Shown: positions 25,676 through 33,301, numbered from the stretch's first letter. The stretch is 64,000 bases of DNA from Leptotrichia trevisanii DSM 22070 (GCF_000482505.1 NZ_AXVL01000018.1:1-64000), one strand, 5' to 3'. Notes: generated from the letters alone by a model not told the origin. Translations and numbers: made by a program.

Positions 25676-26576
25676 GTAACCTTCTCCCCTTTCTGTTTAT
25701 TTGTTCCTGCATTGCTTTCAAATCTCTTGATTGATATATTTTTAATGTTTCCATATTTTCAATTCCCAGATTTTGTGCTATTGTATTTAAATCAATACCA
25801 TTTTTTATGCAGTCGATTGTATAAAAATGTCTTAAATTATGTAAAAATAGCTTGCTCTTTTTTATCCTTGCAGCTATTCCAACCTTTTCAAACACAGAGG
25901 ATAATGCCCTTTTCTGTACAGTTTTATCTTGCAATGTAATAAATAATTTCTCATTTGTTAAATATAACTGTTTTCTGTATTTCCGAAATTCCCGACAAAT
26001 TTTAACTATGGTTGCTGGAATCAGAACTGTCCTAATTTTGCTTCTCTTCCCAACTACTTCCACCTTTCCAGAAATAACATCATCAATATTTAATTGCAAT
26101 GCTTCTGATATTCTCAATCCTGTACTTGCTAGTAATTGAATCAAAATAGTGTTTCGGAATTTATAAAATTTATTTTCCTGTTTATCAATAACTCGTAAAA
26201 TTCTTTTTATTTCATGAATTGACAACTCTTTTTTATAAAATCGATCATAAATCCTTATCTTGATTTCAGGTAAATGTATTTTAATTCTAGCATTTTTTAC
26301 CTCAACAACTGGTGCAGTAATATTTTTCTCATAGTACAAAAACTTCAAAAAACTTCTTATTGATTCAAATTTAGTGTTAATTGTCTGTCCCTTATTTTTG
26401 GAATTTTCCAAATTTTGTTTGTATTTGGACATTGTTTGACTATTTAAATCATCTACATTTTTTATTTTCATATCGCTTAGAAATTTTTTTACATTTGTAA
26501 CATACGTTTTTATTGTATTTTCACTATGATATTTCTTACGCAAATATTCTGTAAATTCATATTGTAATTCAATCAA
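25668..26576 (-). CDS. Tyrosine recombinase, one catalytic His replaced
   Basis: 302 aa: N-terminal SAM-like domain (YEFTEYLRKKYHSENTIKTY) and catalytic domain with R155 (TGLRISEAL), H246/R249 (HNLRHFYT) and Y281 (LKIYQSRD). The usual LGH has become LGI (I272), so the second His/Trp position is missing. Activity may be reduced or the protein may act as a DNA-binding partner. First gene of the recombinase / zinc-ribbon / recombinase cassette. Confidence 0.83.
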   Translation of the reverse strand: MIELQYEFTEYLRKKYHSENTIKTYVTNVKKFLSDMKIKNVDDLNSQTMSKYKQNLENSKNKGQTINTKFESIRSFLKFLYYEKNITAPVVEVKNARIKIHLPEIKIRIYDRFYKKELSIHEIKRILRVIDKQENKFYKFRNTILIQLLASTGLRISEALQLNIDDVISGKVEVVGKRSKIRTVLIPATIVKICREFRKYRKQLYLTNEKLFITLQDKTVQKRALSSVFEKVGIAARIKKSKLFLHNLRHFYTIDCIKNGIDLNTIAQNLGIENMETLKIYQSRDLKAMQEQINRKGRRLLV

Positions 26577-26605
26577 CAGTAATTCCCGCCCCTCTTTTTT
26601 TCAGT

Positions 26606-27115
26606 TTATTCTTCAATTTCAATTTTTGATAGTATTACCAGTAATTTTTCCATTTCTGGATTTCTAAAAGCATAATTTAAATAATCTGTTGGATTTCTAT
26701 AATGATGTTTATTAGCTTCTATATGCTGTCTACACGCTTTTTCTGTTAAAAAAGCATTATCGAGAATATATTTAAAATCGCCAATGTAACAATGAAAATA
26801 CATCCATTCCCTATCCAGATCTTCCAGACAAATATTGTCAATTTCTTCCAAAACATTCTCATCATCAGTAATTTCCCTCAAAATAGCCTTCACTTCTTCC
26901 ACACCTTCCGATGTATTTTCAAAAATTCCTAACGAATCGCCTTCAAATACTGCTTCAAAATATTCCCCTTCTCCATTAGGATTTGTTTGAAATTTTTCAC
27001 TTCTAATTTGATATATACGAGGATTGGCTGTCATTCTGCTACTTTGTGTATTCAATTCATGTTTTAACTTTTTTAAGAAATTTATCTCATCTACGGTTAA
27101 ATTACTTATTTTCAT
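26606..27115 (-). CDS. Uncharacterised phage early protein
   Basis: 169 aa, acidic, with LTVDEINFLKKLKHELNTQS at the N-terminus and a C-terminal HHYRNPTDYLNYAFRNPEME region. Small proteins ending this way are common in replication regions of Firmicutes-type phages, but I do not know a function. It follows the helicase-loader-like gene by one base. Confidence 0.6.
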   Translation of the reverse strand: MKISNLTVDEINFLKKLKHELNTQSSRMTANPRIYQIRSEKFQTNPNGEGEYFEAVFEGDSLGIFENTSEGVEEVKAILREITDDENVLEEIDNICLEDLDREWMYFHCYIGDFKYILDNAFLTEKACRQHIEANKHHYRNPTDYLNYAFRNPEMEKLLVILSKIEIEE

Positions 27116-27116
27116 T

Positions 27117-27749
27117 TTATTTTTCTCCTAATAACATTTTATTTTTTATCTCTTTCATATCAGTATTCAAGCCTATTTGTTGATTTTTCATGCAATTGTA
27201 TTCAAGTGGAATAAATTTTAAATTTTGATTATTTACCCCAATACTTTTATAAGTTATCAACTTTGGCTTTGTCTGTCCAAAAATTCTATTAGTTCCTGAA
27301 TAATATTCTACTGTTTCATAGGGATTTAGCATAAAATTCTTGTATATCCCCTCAAATTGCCAGTTAAAAAAATTATCTGATTCTTCCACAGACATCATAC
27401 ATAATCTTCTCCATCCCACTGAGTCAATCACGGCATGAATCCCTTTATCTTCAAAAGCAATCATTCCACTGCTTCCATTTCGTCTGATAGCAGTTTGCAA
27501 CATTTTTTTGGCTAAAATTAATTGATTTTCTAAATTTCCTTTTTGTGCGTATTTCAAAATAGTCGGAACTTTAGGAATAAAATCTGATTCATATTCCTTT
27601 ACAATTTTTCCAATCGCATAATTAAATTCTTCGGCTGTTAATTCTGCAAGTCCAGCAAAATATAAATTAGTCAGTTCTTTATTTGCTTTTGTATTAGGAT
27701 AATAGCCGAGTAAAAGTTTAAATCCTTTATTAAATTCATCTATTGTCAT
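27117..27749 (-). CDS. Putative helicase loader-like protein
   Basis: 210 aa. The N-terminal 65 residues (FNKGFKLLLGYYPNTKANKE, LYFAGLAELTAEEFNYAIGK, FIPKVPTILKYA) are a small helical domain like the N-terminus of phage helicase loaders/inhibitors (G39P-like) and DUF6475 proteins. The remainder is unlike any ATPase, so it is not DnaC-like. Directly downstream of the DnaD-like initiator (one-base overlap), so probably a helper of helicase loading. An 80-aa relative lies at 29,463. Confidence 0.6.
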   Translation of the reverse strand: MTIDEFNKGFKLLLGYYPNTKANKELTNLYFAGLAELTAEEFNYAIGKIVKEYESDFIPKVPTILKYAQKGNLENQLILAKKMLQTAIRRNGSSGMIAFEDKGIHAVIDSVGWRRLCMMSVEESDNFFNWQFEGIYKNFMLNPYETVEYYSGTNRIFGQTKPKLITYKSIGVNNQNLKFIPLEYNCMKNQQIGLNTDMKEIKNKMLLGEK

Positions 27750-28828
27750 TATAACCCTCCAAATACTTCTTTTAATGATTCAGCACTGACTTTAAAATCA
27801 TCTTCATTTTGTTGCGGTTGTTTGTATGATTTATTTTTATTGCCATTTTCTTTTAACTCAAAAATACCTACCCAGCCATTTTCAATACTTTGCTGGATAA
27901 TTTTTATAGCCTTGTCTTCATCGTTATTAGATAATTTTACTAATTTGTCCATAAATAGCTTTATAGCATAATCTGTCATTTTTTTCTTACGAGTTTTTTT
28001 ATATTCGTTAAAAACTTCTAAAAAATTTTCACTACAAAACGGAAAAGAGAAATTACTTTTTTCTTTTAATATTTTCTTTTTATTATAATTATTATTATAA
28101 TTATAATTATATTTATTATTATCTTTATTATTTATTGCCCCCTTTTCGTTATACGTATCGTCTAGCATATCGTCTGACGTATCGCAAAAAGTATTATTTT
28201 TAGAGGATTTATCAGTATTTTCGTTTCTTTCATCTTCTTTTTTTCTTTCCTCATTTTCTTTCGTGCCGTTATCCGTATCGCTTGACAGTTCGATATATTC
28301 ATCGTCTAACTTGTCGTTGCTCGGCTTGGTACACGTATCGTTAGACGTATCGTTTTCATTAGTTGCATTATCATTTTTTGATGTGATTTCTTTTTTATCC
28401 GAATTTTTATTAATATAAGTTACTATTATTTTTTTTATATTCTCATTTTGACATTGCTGAGAAATAATTTCCAAAAATTTCTTTTGCTTAACATTTTTTA
28501 GTTCACTTATAATTAAATCAATGAAAGGTTTTCCACCTCTATTTAAGTTATCTTTTGCCCAATCTAATAGTATTATTTCTCTTGTTTCACTATCATATTT
28601 AATCAATTTATGATATGTTTCAAACCTAGTCACCAAAGCATTAATACTTTCCATTGAATATCCTAAATCGAAAGACATTTTCTTTTTAGTAATCTCATAT
28701 ATTCCAATCTGAGAAGTCTGATCATTAGTCATCAAATAAAGATAAAAAAATTTATCTTCTGCCGTCATTTCATCTTGTATATACGCATCTTTCCAAAAAC
28801 TTGTCCTGATTTGTCTAAATTTAGCCAT
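27749..28828 (-). CDS. DnaD-like phage replication initiator (replisome organiser)
   Basis: 359 aa. The N-terminal winged helix (AKFRQIRTSFWKDAYIQDEM, AEDKFFYLYLMTNDQTSQIG) is the phage replisome-organiser form. A long Asn/Asp/Glu-rich low-complexity linker (about 140-250) is encoded by iteron-like and AT-rich DNA. The C-terminal helical part (NFLEVFNEYKKTRKKKMTDY, IIQQSIENGWVGIFEL) is DnaD-like and should contact host helicase or loader. The presumed origin lies inside the gene. Confidence 0.82.
   Translation of the reverse strand: MAKFRQIRTSFWKDAYIQDEMTAEDKFFYLYLMTNDQTSQIGIYEITKKKMSFDLGYSMESINALVTRFETYHKLIKYDSETREIILLDWAKDNLNRGGKPFIDLIISELKNVKQKKFLEIISQQCQNENIKKIIVTYINKNSDKKEITSKNDNATNENDTSNDTCTKPSNDKLDDEYIELSSDTDNGTKENEERKKEDERNENTDKSSKNNTFCDTSDDMLDDTYNEKGAINNKDNNKYNYNYNNNYNKKKILKEKSNFSFPFCSENFLEVFNEYKKTRKKKMTDYAIKLFMDKLVKLSNNDEDKAIKIIQQSIENGWVGIFELKENGNKNKSYKQPQQNEDDFKVSAESLKEVFGGL
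28078..28352. other. Probable prophage replication origin inside the initiator gene
   Basis: Two clusters of CG-containing repeats, rare in this AT-rich DNA: 28,149-28,185 (CGTATCGTCTAGCATATCG, then TCTGACGTATCG) and 28,267-28,352 (CCGTATCGCTTGACAG, ATCGTCTAAC, CACGTATCGTTAGACGTATCG). Units of the type ACGTATCGT recur. Next to them, 28,078-28,138 is a 60-bp run of almost pure A/T that could melt. Iterons plus an AT tract inside the initiator gene is the lambda O / SPP1 gene 38 plan. Confidence 0.6.
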
Positions 28829-28849
28829 AGTTATTCTCCCTTTTTAATT

Positions 28850-29029
28850 CTATTTCTTTTTTCTATTTCTCCAAGCAATATACTCTTTGTATTTCACAAA
28901 CTGTACATCCAGTAAACTTATTTTTTCGTTGTCTATGACAATATACGGGTATTTTATTTCAAAATTTTTAATACCCGTATATGTTACAGAAACTTTTCCA
29001 TATTCTAAAATTAATTTTTTCCTTTTCAT
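28850..29029 (-). CDS. Small 59-aa early protein
   Basis: ATG at 29,029 with SD AGGGA five bases upstream; stop 21 bases before the initiator gene start. Sequence begins MKRKKLILEYGKVSVTYTGI and ends with IAWRNRKKK, basic at both ends. No family recognised. The gene contains a perfect 13-bp inverted repeat (28,941-28,953 and 28,970-28,982). Confidence 0.6.
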   Translation of the reverse strand: MKRKKLILEYGKVSVTYTGIKNFEIKYPYIVIDNEKISLLDVQFVKYKEYIAWRNRKKK

Positions 29030-29040
29030 TTTTCCCTACT

Positions 29041-29110
29041 TGTGATATAATAGTTGTAGGTTAAAGAATATAGAAAATTTGTATGTCAGTGTCCTTTTCA
29101 CTGGCATTTT
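29041..29110 (+). promoter_or_regulatory. Plus-strand extended -10 promoter followed by a terminator
   Basis: TGATATAAT (29,042-29,050) is an extended -10. About 40 bases on, GTCAGTG/CACTGGC forms a 7-bp stem with one wobble, followed by ATTTTTTATT. No reading frame lies between. It faces against the early operon, so it may produce a tiny antisense or decoy RNA, or be an abandoned leader. Confidence 0.45.
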
Positions 29111-29446
29111 TTATTCCATATCTTCATCATCATCAAATCCATTCAGTATTTCTATTGTTTCTTTAAATTTATTTTTATCATCTGAAATACCTTCATTAAT
29201 TTTTTTGATTATTATATCCATTTCATCATTTAAAGCTCGTACATCGTTTCTAAGTTCTTTAAAGCTCTTAGCCTTACACAATATTAGTTTTTCATCAATC
29301 CAAGCTCTCAGCCCGCTCCTAAGAGCTGTAAAGTACCATTTGGCTACAAATTGTAATTCTCCTTCCTTATTTTTTTGTTCATATCCAATCGCAAAACATC
29401 TCGGTAAACTTTTTATGTAATAATTTTTATACAAATTTATATACAT
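29111..29446 (-). CDS. Uncharacterised early phage protein
   Basis: 111 aa, starting MYINLYKNYYIKSLPRCFAI and ending acidic (GFDDDEDME); the middle (WYFTALRSGLRAWIDEKLIL) is helical and coiled coil follows. No recognised family. Part of the leftward early operon, 17 bases after the small loader-like gene. Confidence 0.55.
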   Translation of the reverse strand: MYINLYKNYYIKSLPRCFAIGYEQKNKEGELQFVAKWYFTALRSGLRAWIDEKLILCKAKSFKELRNDVRALNDEMDIIIKKINEGISDDKNKFKETIEILNGFDDDEDME

Positions 29447-29462
29447 TTTTATCCTCCCGCAA

Positions 29463-29705
29463 TTAATCTTCTTCCAATATCATCTTTCTTATTTCAGCTA
29501 TTAATGGAAAACTTTTTTCTGTTCTAGTTTTAATCATTTTGAAAAAAACTGTATTCAATTGAACCATACTTAAATCCTTCAATCCAAGATAATAAAGACT
29601 CATTTTTTCAGGTGTCATTTCTTTAATTCCATAATAAACAATAAACCCTCTAAAAACTTCATTAAATTCTCTTAATTCCACTTTCTGTTTCCTCCTAATA
29701 CCCAT
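29463..29705 (-). CDS. Small loader/inhibitor-like protein (N-terminal domain only)
   Basis: 80 aa. FNEVFRGFIVYYGIKEMTPE, LYYLGLKDLSMVQLNTVFFK and SFPLIAEIRKMI parallel the N-terminal 65 residues of the 210-aa loader-like protein (27,117-27,749). It therefore looks like a free copy of that domain and may interact with host or phage helicase. It overlaps the next gene upstream by 34 bases. Confidence 0.55.
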   Translation of the reverse strand: MGIRRKQKVELREFNEVFRGFIVYYGIKEMTPEKMSLYYLGLKDLSMVQLNTVFFKMIKTRTEKSFPLIAEIRKMILEED

Positions 29706-29830
29706 TTTAATATTTTTACTTTTTCATTCATTTTTTCTGCTTCAGAATCCCATCCTGAAATTCTTAAATGCTTATAAAGTCTTACATTCAACTTTGTAAT
29801 TTCAATTCCAATTTCTTCTTTTGTTCTCAC
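29672..29830 (-). CDS. Small 52-aa early protein
   Basis: GTG start at 29,830 preferred (SD GGAAAGG seven bases upstream); sequence VRTKEEIGIEITKLNVRLYK then WDSEAEKMNEKVKILKWVLG. Helical, no family recognised. The start overlaps the end of the upstream membrane peptide gene region almost exactly, indicating coupling. Confidence 0.5.
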   Translation of the reverse strand: MRTKEEIGIEITKLNVRLYKHLRISGWDSEAEKMNEKVKILKWVLGGNRKWN

Positions 29831-29831
29831 T

Positions 29832-30056
29832 TTATTCACCTTTCCATCTGCACATAAGAACAATTAATATAACTATGTAAATCATATTTACTCCACCCTT
29901 TACAAAAATATTAGATTCATAAATTTCCATATTATTAACTACAATAGCGACTATAAAAGCAATCACACCTATATGTTTCAAATTAAACCATCCTTTCTGT
30001 TTTTTATTTTTATTATTTACTTTACTTTTCCATTCCAAAGTTTCAAATTTGTACAT
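29832..30056 (-). CDS. Small membrane protein, two hydrophobic segments
   Basis: 74 aa from the ATG at 30,056 (SD GGAGGT seven bases upstream). A basic N-terminus is followed by IGVIAFIVAIVVNN and, near the end, MIYIVILIVLMCRW. GGTGGAG precedes an internal ATG before the second segment, so a 19-residue membrane peptide could also be made. Function unknown. Confidence 0.5.
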   Translation of the reverse strand: MYKFETLEWKSKVNNKNKKQKGWFNLKHIGVIAFIVAIVVNNMEIYESNIFVKGGVNMIYIVILIVLMCRWKGE

Positions 30057-30082
30057 TTTAATTACCTCCAATTTTTATTTTA

Positions 30083-30271
30083 TTATTGCATATCTATCAG
30101 CTTATATCTTTCTCTAAAATACTTTGCATTGACTCTTCCTTGTTGAACAAAAAAATTTTTATCTTTTAATTCCTTGTTCAACTCTCTTATAATTTTATAT
30201 GCTGTATTTGCACTGACAGACAAAATCTCTTTTACATCATTAACTTTATAAAAATCTTTTTGTTTTTTCAT
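30083..30271 (-). CDS. Small helix-turn-helix protein (excisionase-like)
   Basis: 62 aa. FYKVNDVKEILSVSANTAYK and then IIRELNKELKDKNFFVQQGR is a MerR/excisionase-type winged helix, with the recognition helix around residues 16-30. Could be the excisionase or an early regulator. It is far from the integrase and belongs to the leftward operon. Confidence 0.6.
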   Translation of the reverse strand: MKKQKDFYKVNDVKEILSVSANTAYKIIRELNKELKDKNFFVQQGRVNAKYFRERYKLIDMQ

Positions 30272-30301
30272 TTTTTATAATCATTCCTTTCCAATTTATT
30301 T

Positions 30302-31243
30302 TTAAACTATCTCAACTTTATTAAACAAATCATCACCTATTCGATTTTTTGCCATCTCAGCATATTCCTTGTTCAATTCAATTCCAATTCCGCTCCGATT
30401 CAACTGTTTTGCTACTTTTAAAGTTGTTCCTGAACCAAGAAAAGGATCTAATACAACTCCATTTTCTGGACAGCCACTTAATATACATCTTTTTACCAAT
30501 TCTTCTGGGAACGTTGCAAAATGATTTTCTTTTATACCTTTTGCAGCAATTTTCCATACAGTTCTCATATTTCTTCCCTTTTCATTGTAAACTGCTTTCC
30601 AAGGTTTATTTATTTCCCTCATTCCAGTTCTGCTTTCTCCTGCTCCCAAAAATTTCTTTTTCCCAGTAGGCATTATTCCATTTTTAAAACCACTTATAGT
30701 CTTGTCTGAATAAGGCTCGTATTGCTTTTCAAAATAATATCTCTCATTTTTTGTAAAGAAAAATATTTTTTCAAAATCATTTGTAAATCTATCACTAACT
30801 GATTCTGGAACTATATTAGGCTTATGCCATATTATTTCATTCCTCAAAATCCAGCCATTTTCAATCATATTTATTGCAAATCTTTCAGGAATCATTATTT
30901 TTGATTTTTTTCTTACATCTGCATTTCTTTTTTTTACTATTTGTTTATCCACGTTACAATTCTTATTATTACTTCCATTTACAAATTTTGAATTAATATT
31001 TGAATAAGTGTCTCCTAAATTTATAAACAATGTTCCTGTATTTTTCAATACTCTCCAGCATTCATTAAAAACATTCGTTAATTTTTCAAGAAATTCTTCT
31101 ACAGTATTCTCTAATCCTATCTGTCCATCAACTCCATAATCCCGAAGTTGCCAATATGGCGGAGATGTCATTATACAATCCACACTTTCATTTTCTAATA
31201 ATTTTATATTTTCTAACGCATCTCCTTTGATTATCTTAATCAT
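30302..31243 (-). CDS. Orphan DNA methyltransferase (beta class, SPPY type)
   Basis: 313 aa. Catalytic motif TSPPYW at residues 26-31 comes before the SAM-binding motif FLGSGTT near residue 268, i.e. beta-class order. LRDYGVDGQIGLENTVEEFL after SPPY is typical of cytosine-N4 or adenine-N6 methylases. No restriction enzyme gene is adjacent, so it probably protects phage DNA from host restriction or regulates. Two uses cannot be separated from sequence. Confidence 0.85.
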   Translation of the reverse strand: MIKIIKGDALENIKLLENESVDCIMTSPPYWQLRDYGVDGQIGLENTVEEFLEKLTNVFNECWRVLKNTGTLFINLGDTYSNINSKFVNGSNNKNCNVDKQIVKKRNADVRKKSKIMIPERFAINMIENGWILRNEIIWHKPNIVPESVSDRFTNDFEKIFFFTKNERYYFEKQYEPYSDKTISGFKNGIMPTGKKKFLGAGESRTGMREINKPWKAVYNEKGRNMRTVWKIAAKGIKENHFATFPEELVKRCILSGCPENGVVLDPFLGSGTTLKVAKQLNRSGIGIELNKEYAEMAKNRIGDDLFNKVEIV

Positions 31244-31272
31244 CTTGTTTTCTAGTTTTCCCTCCGCTTATT

Positions 31273-31473
31273 TTACTTTTTGTCATTAACTTTCACATCT
31301 TTTTGAATAGATTCATAAACTTCTAATTTTGCCTTTAAAGCTGAGTTTTCTTTTTCAAGTTCTATAACATCTTTTGAAATATCATCTAATATTTCATATG
31401 GATTTCCGAATTTCCACCAACTACCTGTTTGAAAAGCATTTCTAATTGTGTTTATTTTTTCTATTATTTTCAT
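31273..31473 (-). CDS. Small coiled-coil early protein
   Basis: 66 aa from the ATG at 31,473 (AAGGAGA eight bases upstream). An ATG at 31,548 would add 25 basic residues and is also possible (AGGGAG at 11 bases). Contains NAFQTGSWWKFGNPYEILDD and a coiled coil VIELEKENSALKAKLEVYES. No family recognised. First gene of the leftward early operon at the divergent region. Confidence 0.5.
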   Translation of the reverse strand: MKIIEKINTIRNAFQTGSWWKFGNPYEILDDISKDVIELEKENSALKAKLEVYESIQKDVKVNDKK

Positions 31474-31572
31474 AACTCTATTCTCCTTCTTTATATTTTT
31501 ATACTTAAATTGAAATTTTTTTAGTTTTTTATTATGAAATTCTGACATCTGGTTATTATCTCCCTTTGGTAT

Positions 31573-31640
31573 TCATATTAACCTCTTTTGTGTTATGATA
31601 TTATCACCAAATAAATCTTTACAGAAAGGAGGTATTCCTC
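31573..31640 (+). promoter_or_regulatory. Extended -10 promoter and leader, copy 1
   Basis: TGTTATGAT (31,591-31,599) is an extended -10 within ACCTCTTTTGTGTTAT, followed by a leader ending AGAAAGGAGG before the GTG of the YjcQ-like gene. Almost the same block recurs at 33,244-33,295, and a weaker version at 32,161. Confidence 0.6.
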
Positions 31641-31958
31641 GTGTCTTTAGATACAACTATTTTTCAAATACTAAAAGCTATTGATGTAGCTTTTGAAAAT
31701 GATAATTTTGATTTTTCTAACACTCTTGATTTGAGTAAACTAAACATTTCAAGGCGTCGTTTAGTTTTATTATTAGAACAACTTAAACTAAACGGATATA
31801 TTACAGGTATTTTAATTCCCTTAAATTTTAATGATGAAGTAACATTTCATAACATTAGATTAACTTTAAAAGGCTTAGACTATTTAGAAAATAATTCTTC
31901 TATGAAAAAAGCCTATAAACTACTTAAAGAAATTAAAGGATGGATACCTAGTTTATAA
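31641..31958 (+). CDS. YjcQ-family small phage protein, early copy
   Basis: 105 aa from GTG at 31,641 (SD GGAGG). IFQILKAIDVAFENDNFDFS, LNISRRRLVLLLEQLKLNGY, IRLTLKGLDYLENNSSMKKA: the same plan as the late copy at 18,204. It is the first gene right of the divergent promoter, on the opposite strand to the early operon. Winged-helix fold likely; role unknown, perhaps regulatory. Confidence 0.68.
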   Translation: MSLDTTIFQILKAIDVAFENDNFDFSNTLDLSKLNISRRRLVLLLEQLKLNGYITGILIPLNFNDEVTFHNIRLTLKGLDYLENNSSMKKAYKLLKEIKGWIPSL

Positions 31959-32120
31959 TCTTTTAAATTTGAAAAGCATTTTTAATTCCGTTTCCAAAAA
32001 TCGAATTAAAAATTCAATATCTTCTTCAAAAAATTCTGGAAATTCTTCCTCAATTATGTCAACTAATCTAGTTGAAATATCTTTAGTTTGTTTTAAATGT
32101 TCTTTTACATTTAACTTCAT
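31953..32120 (-). CDS. Small acidic helical protein
   Basis: 55 aa, ATG at 32,120 with SD AAGGAAG. Sequence MKLNVKEHLKQTKDISTRLV, then IIEEEFPEFFEEDIEFLIRF. Converges on the YjcQ-like gene and overlaps its stop by six bases. No family recognised; kept because of its clean SD and codon use. Confidence 0.45.
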   Translation of the reverse strand: MKLNVKEHLKQTKDISTRLVDIIEEEFPEFFEEDIEFLIRFLETELKMLFKFKRL

Positions 32121-32218
32121 TTTTGGCTTCCTTCTCCTTTCCTTGTACTCATATTCACACTAACTTTCTTTTATGTTATAATAAAACAATTATAGCAAAA
32201 GAAAGAAGGTGATGTTTT

Positions 32219-32599
32219 ATAGATGCCACAATACATGAAATCTTTAAGTATCTGATAAATAATCCTATTATTTTTTTCCTTGCATTTATTTTATCTTTAG
32301 GTTTTTTATTTCTTTATTACAAAATATTTTATACCCCTTCAGTTAAAGATTTAAAAGAACATTATGAAAAGGAGCTTTTAACTGAAAAAGAACATTTCAA
32401 TAATGAAAAAGATAAATTAAATAATGAAATAAAATCATTATCAGATGATATAAAAAATCTGAAAGAAAAAATTTCGGATCTCAAAGAGGATAAAAATAAT
32501 TTGACTCAAAAATTATCAATGCTTGAAATATTATCTATAAAAGGTACTGAACATATTAAAACATATCCAGGAGGTAAAAATGAAAAATATTCAAGGTAA
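32219..32599 (+). CDS. Membrane-anchored coiled-coil protein with non-standard start
   Basis: An open frame from 32,213 to TAA at 32,599 codes for NPIIFFLAFILSLGFLFLYY (one membrane segment), then about 75 residues of coiled coil (KEHYEKELLTEKEHFNNEKD and similar). It has no ATG, GTG or TTG near its 5' end. AAGGTGA at 32,207-32,213 is well placed for an ATA at 32,219; alternatively a short ATG-led frame at 32,212 feeds it by frameshift. It overlaps the next gene by 20 bases. Membrane plus coiled coil suggests an envelope-linked factor such as a spanin or exclusion protein. Confidence 0.5.
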   Translation: MDATIHEIFKYLINNPIIFFLAFILSLGFLFLYYKIFYTPSVKDLKEHYEKELLTEKEHFNNEKDKLNNEIKSLSDDIKNLKEKISDLKEDKNNLTQKLSMLEILSIKGTEHIKTYPGGKNEKYSR

Positions 32600-33011
32600 A
32601 ATAGTCAAAATTATTGACGAATATAATATTATTATAAATCTAGGTTCTGATGATGGTATCAAATATGATACTCTACTAGAAATATATGAAAAAGGTCCAG
32701 AAATTAGGGATGATAAAACTTTTTATGGTACATTGGACATTATTAAAGCTACAATAAAACCTAAAATGATTTCTCAAAAAGTTTCTTTGTGGACTAATAA
32801 TGATTTCTTTCTAAAAAAAATTTATAAAAATCCACAAAGCAAATTGCTAGAACAATTTTCAAAAACTCTTCCACTTCTTAATAATATTCCAGAGGAAGTC
32901 GAAGTTATTTCTCCCTTAAAAATTTCTCATAAAAGTACTGATATTTCTTTTAATTTAGAAAAATCTTTATTCATTAAAATTGGTGATTTAGTTAGAATAA
33001 GCCCTGCCTAA
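32580..33011 (+). CDS. Uncharacterised strand-rich phage protein
   Basis: 143 aa, SD AGGAGG. The first 45 residues, KNIQGKIVKIIDEYNIIINL then GSDDGIKYDTLLEIYEKGPE, are a small beta-barrel pattern seen in many uncharacterised proteins (a VxDxxxIIINxGxxDGI motif, as in FlgT-like domains). Coupled to the membrane coiled-coil gene upstream; likely a cytoplasmic partner. Function unknown. Confidence 0.55.
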   Translation: MKNIQGKIVKIIDEYNIIINLGSDDGIKYDTLLEIYEKGPEIRDDKTFYGTLDIIKATIKPKMISQKVSLWTNNDFFLKKIYKNPQSKLLEQFSKTLPLLNNIPEEVEVISPLKISHKSTDISFNLEKSLFIKIGDLVRISPA

Positions 33012-33170
33012 ACACACAAAAAACCAAAAAGCTAGTAACAGATAAATGGCATAAAGTAAGTCGCCATTTATTTTTTTGCCATTTAAAGATGTAATAATTG
33101 GAAATAAGATTAAATTTAATATACTTCCAAATGCTATTCCAGCATAAATATACATATTATTACATTTCAT
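32988..33170 (-). CDS. Small membrane protein, two segments
   Basis: 60 aa. Two hydrophobic helices: YIYAGIAFGSILNLILFPII and LYAIYLLLAFWFFVCLG. SD AAAGGGG eight bases before the ATG. Overlaps the end of the convergent upstream gene by 24 bases. Unknown role. Confidence 0.5.
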   Translation of the reverse strand: MKCNNMYIYAGIAFGSILNLILFPIITSLNGKKINGDLLYAIYLLLAFWFFVCLGRAYSN

Positions 33171-33243
33171 ATTAATTCCCCTTTCCTTATAATTTTATCT
33201 TTCATTTCTCCCATCCTCTCACTTCCTTCTTTTTTAAAAATCA

Positions 33244-33296
33244 ACCTCTTTTGTGTTATAATATTATCGCCAAACAAGCCACAACAGAAAGGAGGT
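33244..33296 (+). promoter_or_regulatory. Extended -10 promoter and leader, copy 2
   Basis: ACCTCTTTTGTGTTATAATA with TGTTATAAT at 33,254-33,262, then a leader with GCCAAACAAGCC and AGAAAGGAGG. Near-identical to copy 1 at 31,573. Just left of it, 33,206-33,232 repeats the start region of the 60-aa gene at 34,092, so this block was assembled by duplication. Confidence 0.65.
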
Positions 33297-33301
33297 TATT
33301 C

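Noticed and set aside
33166-33215. 15-codon frame MGEMKDKIIRKGELI
   Set aside because: It is a short duplicate of the start region of the gene at 34,092; too short to call a gene.
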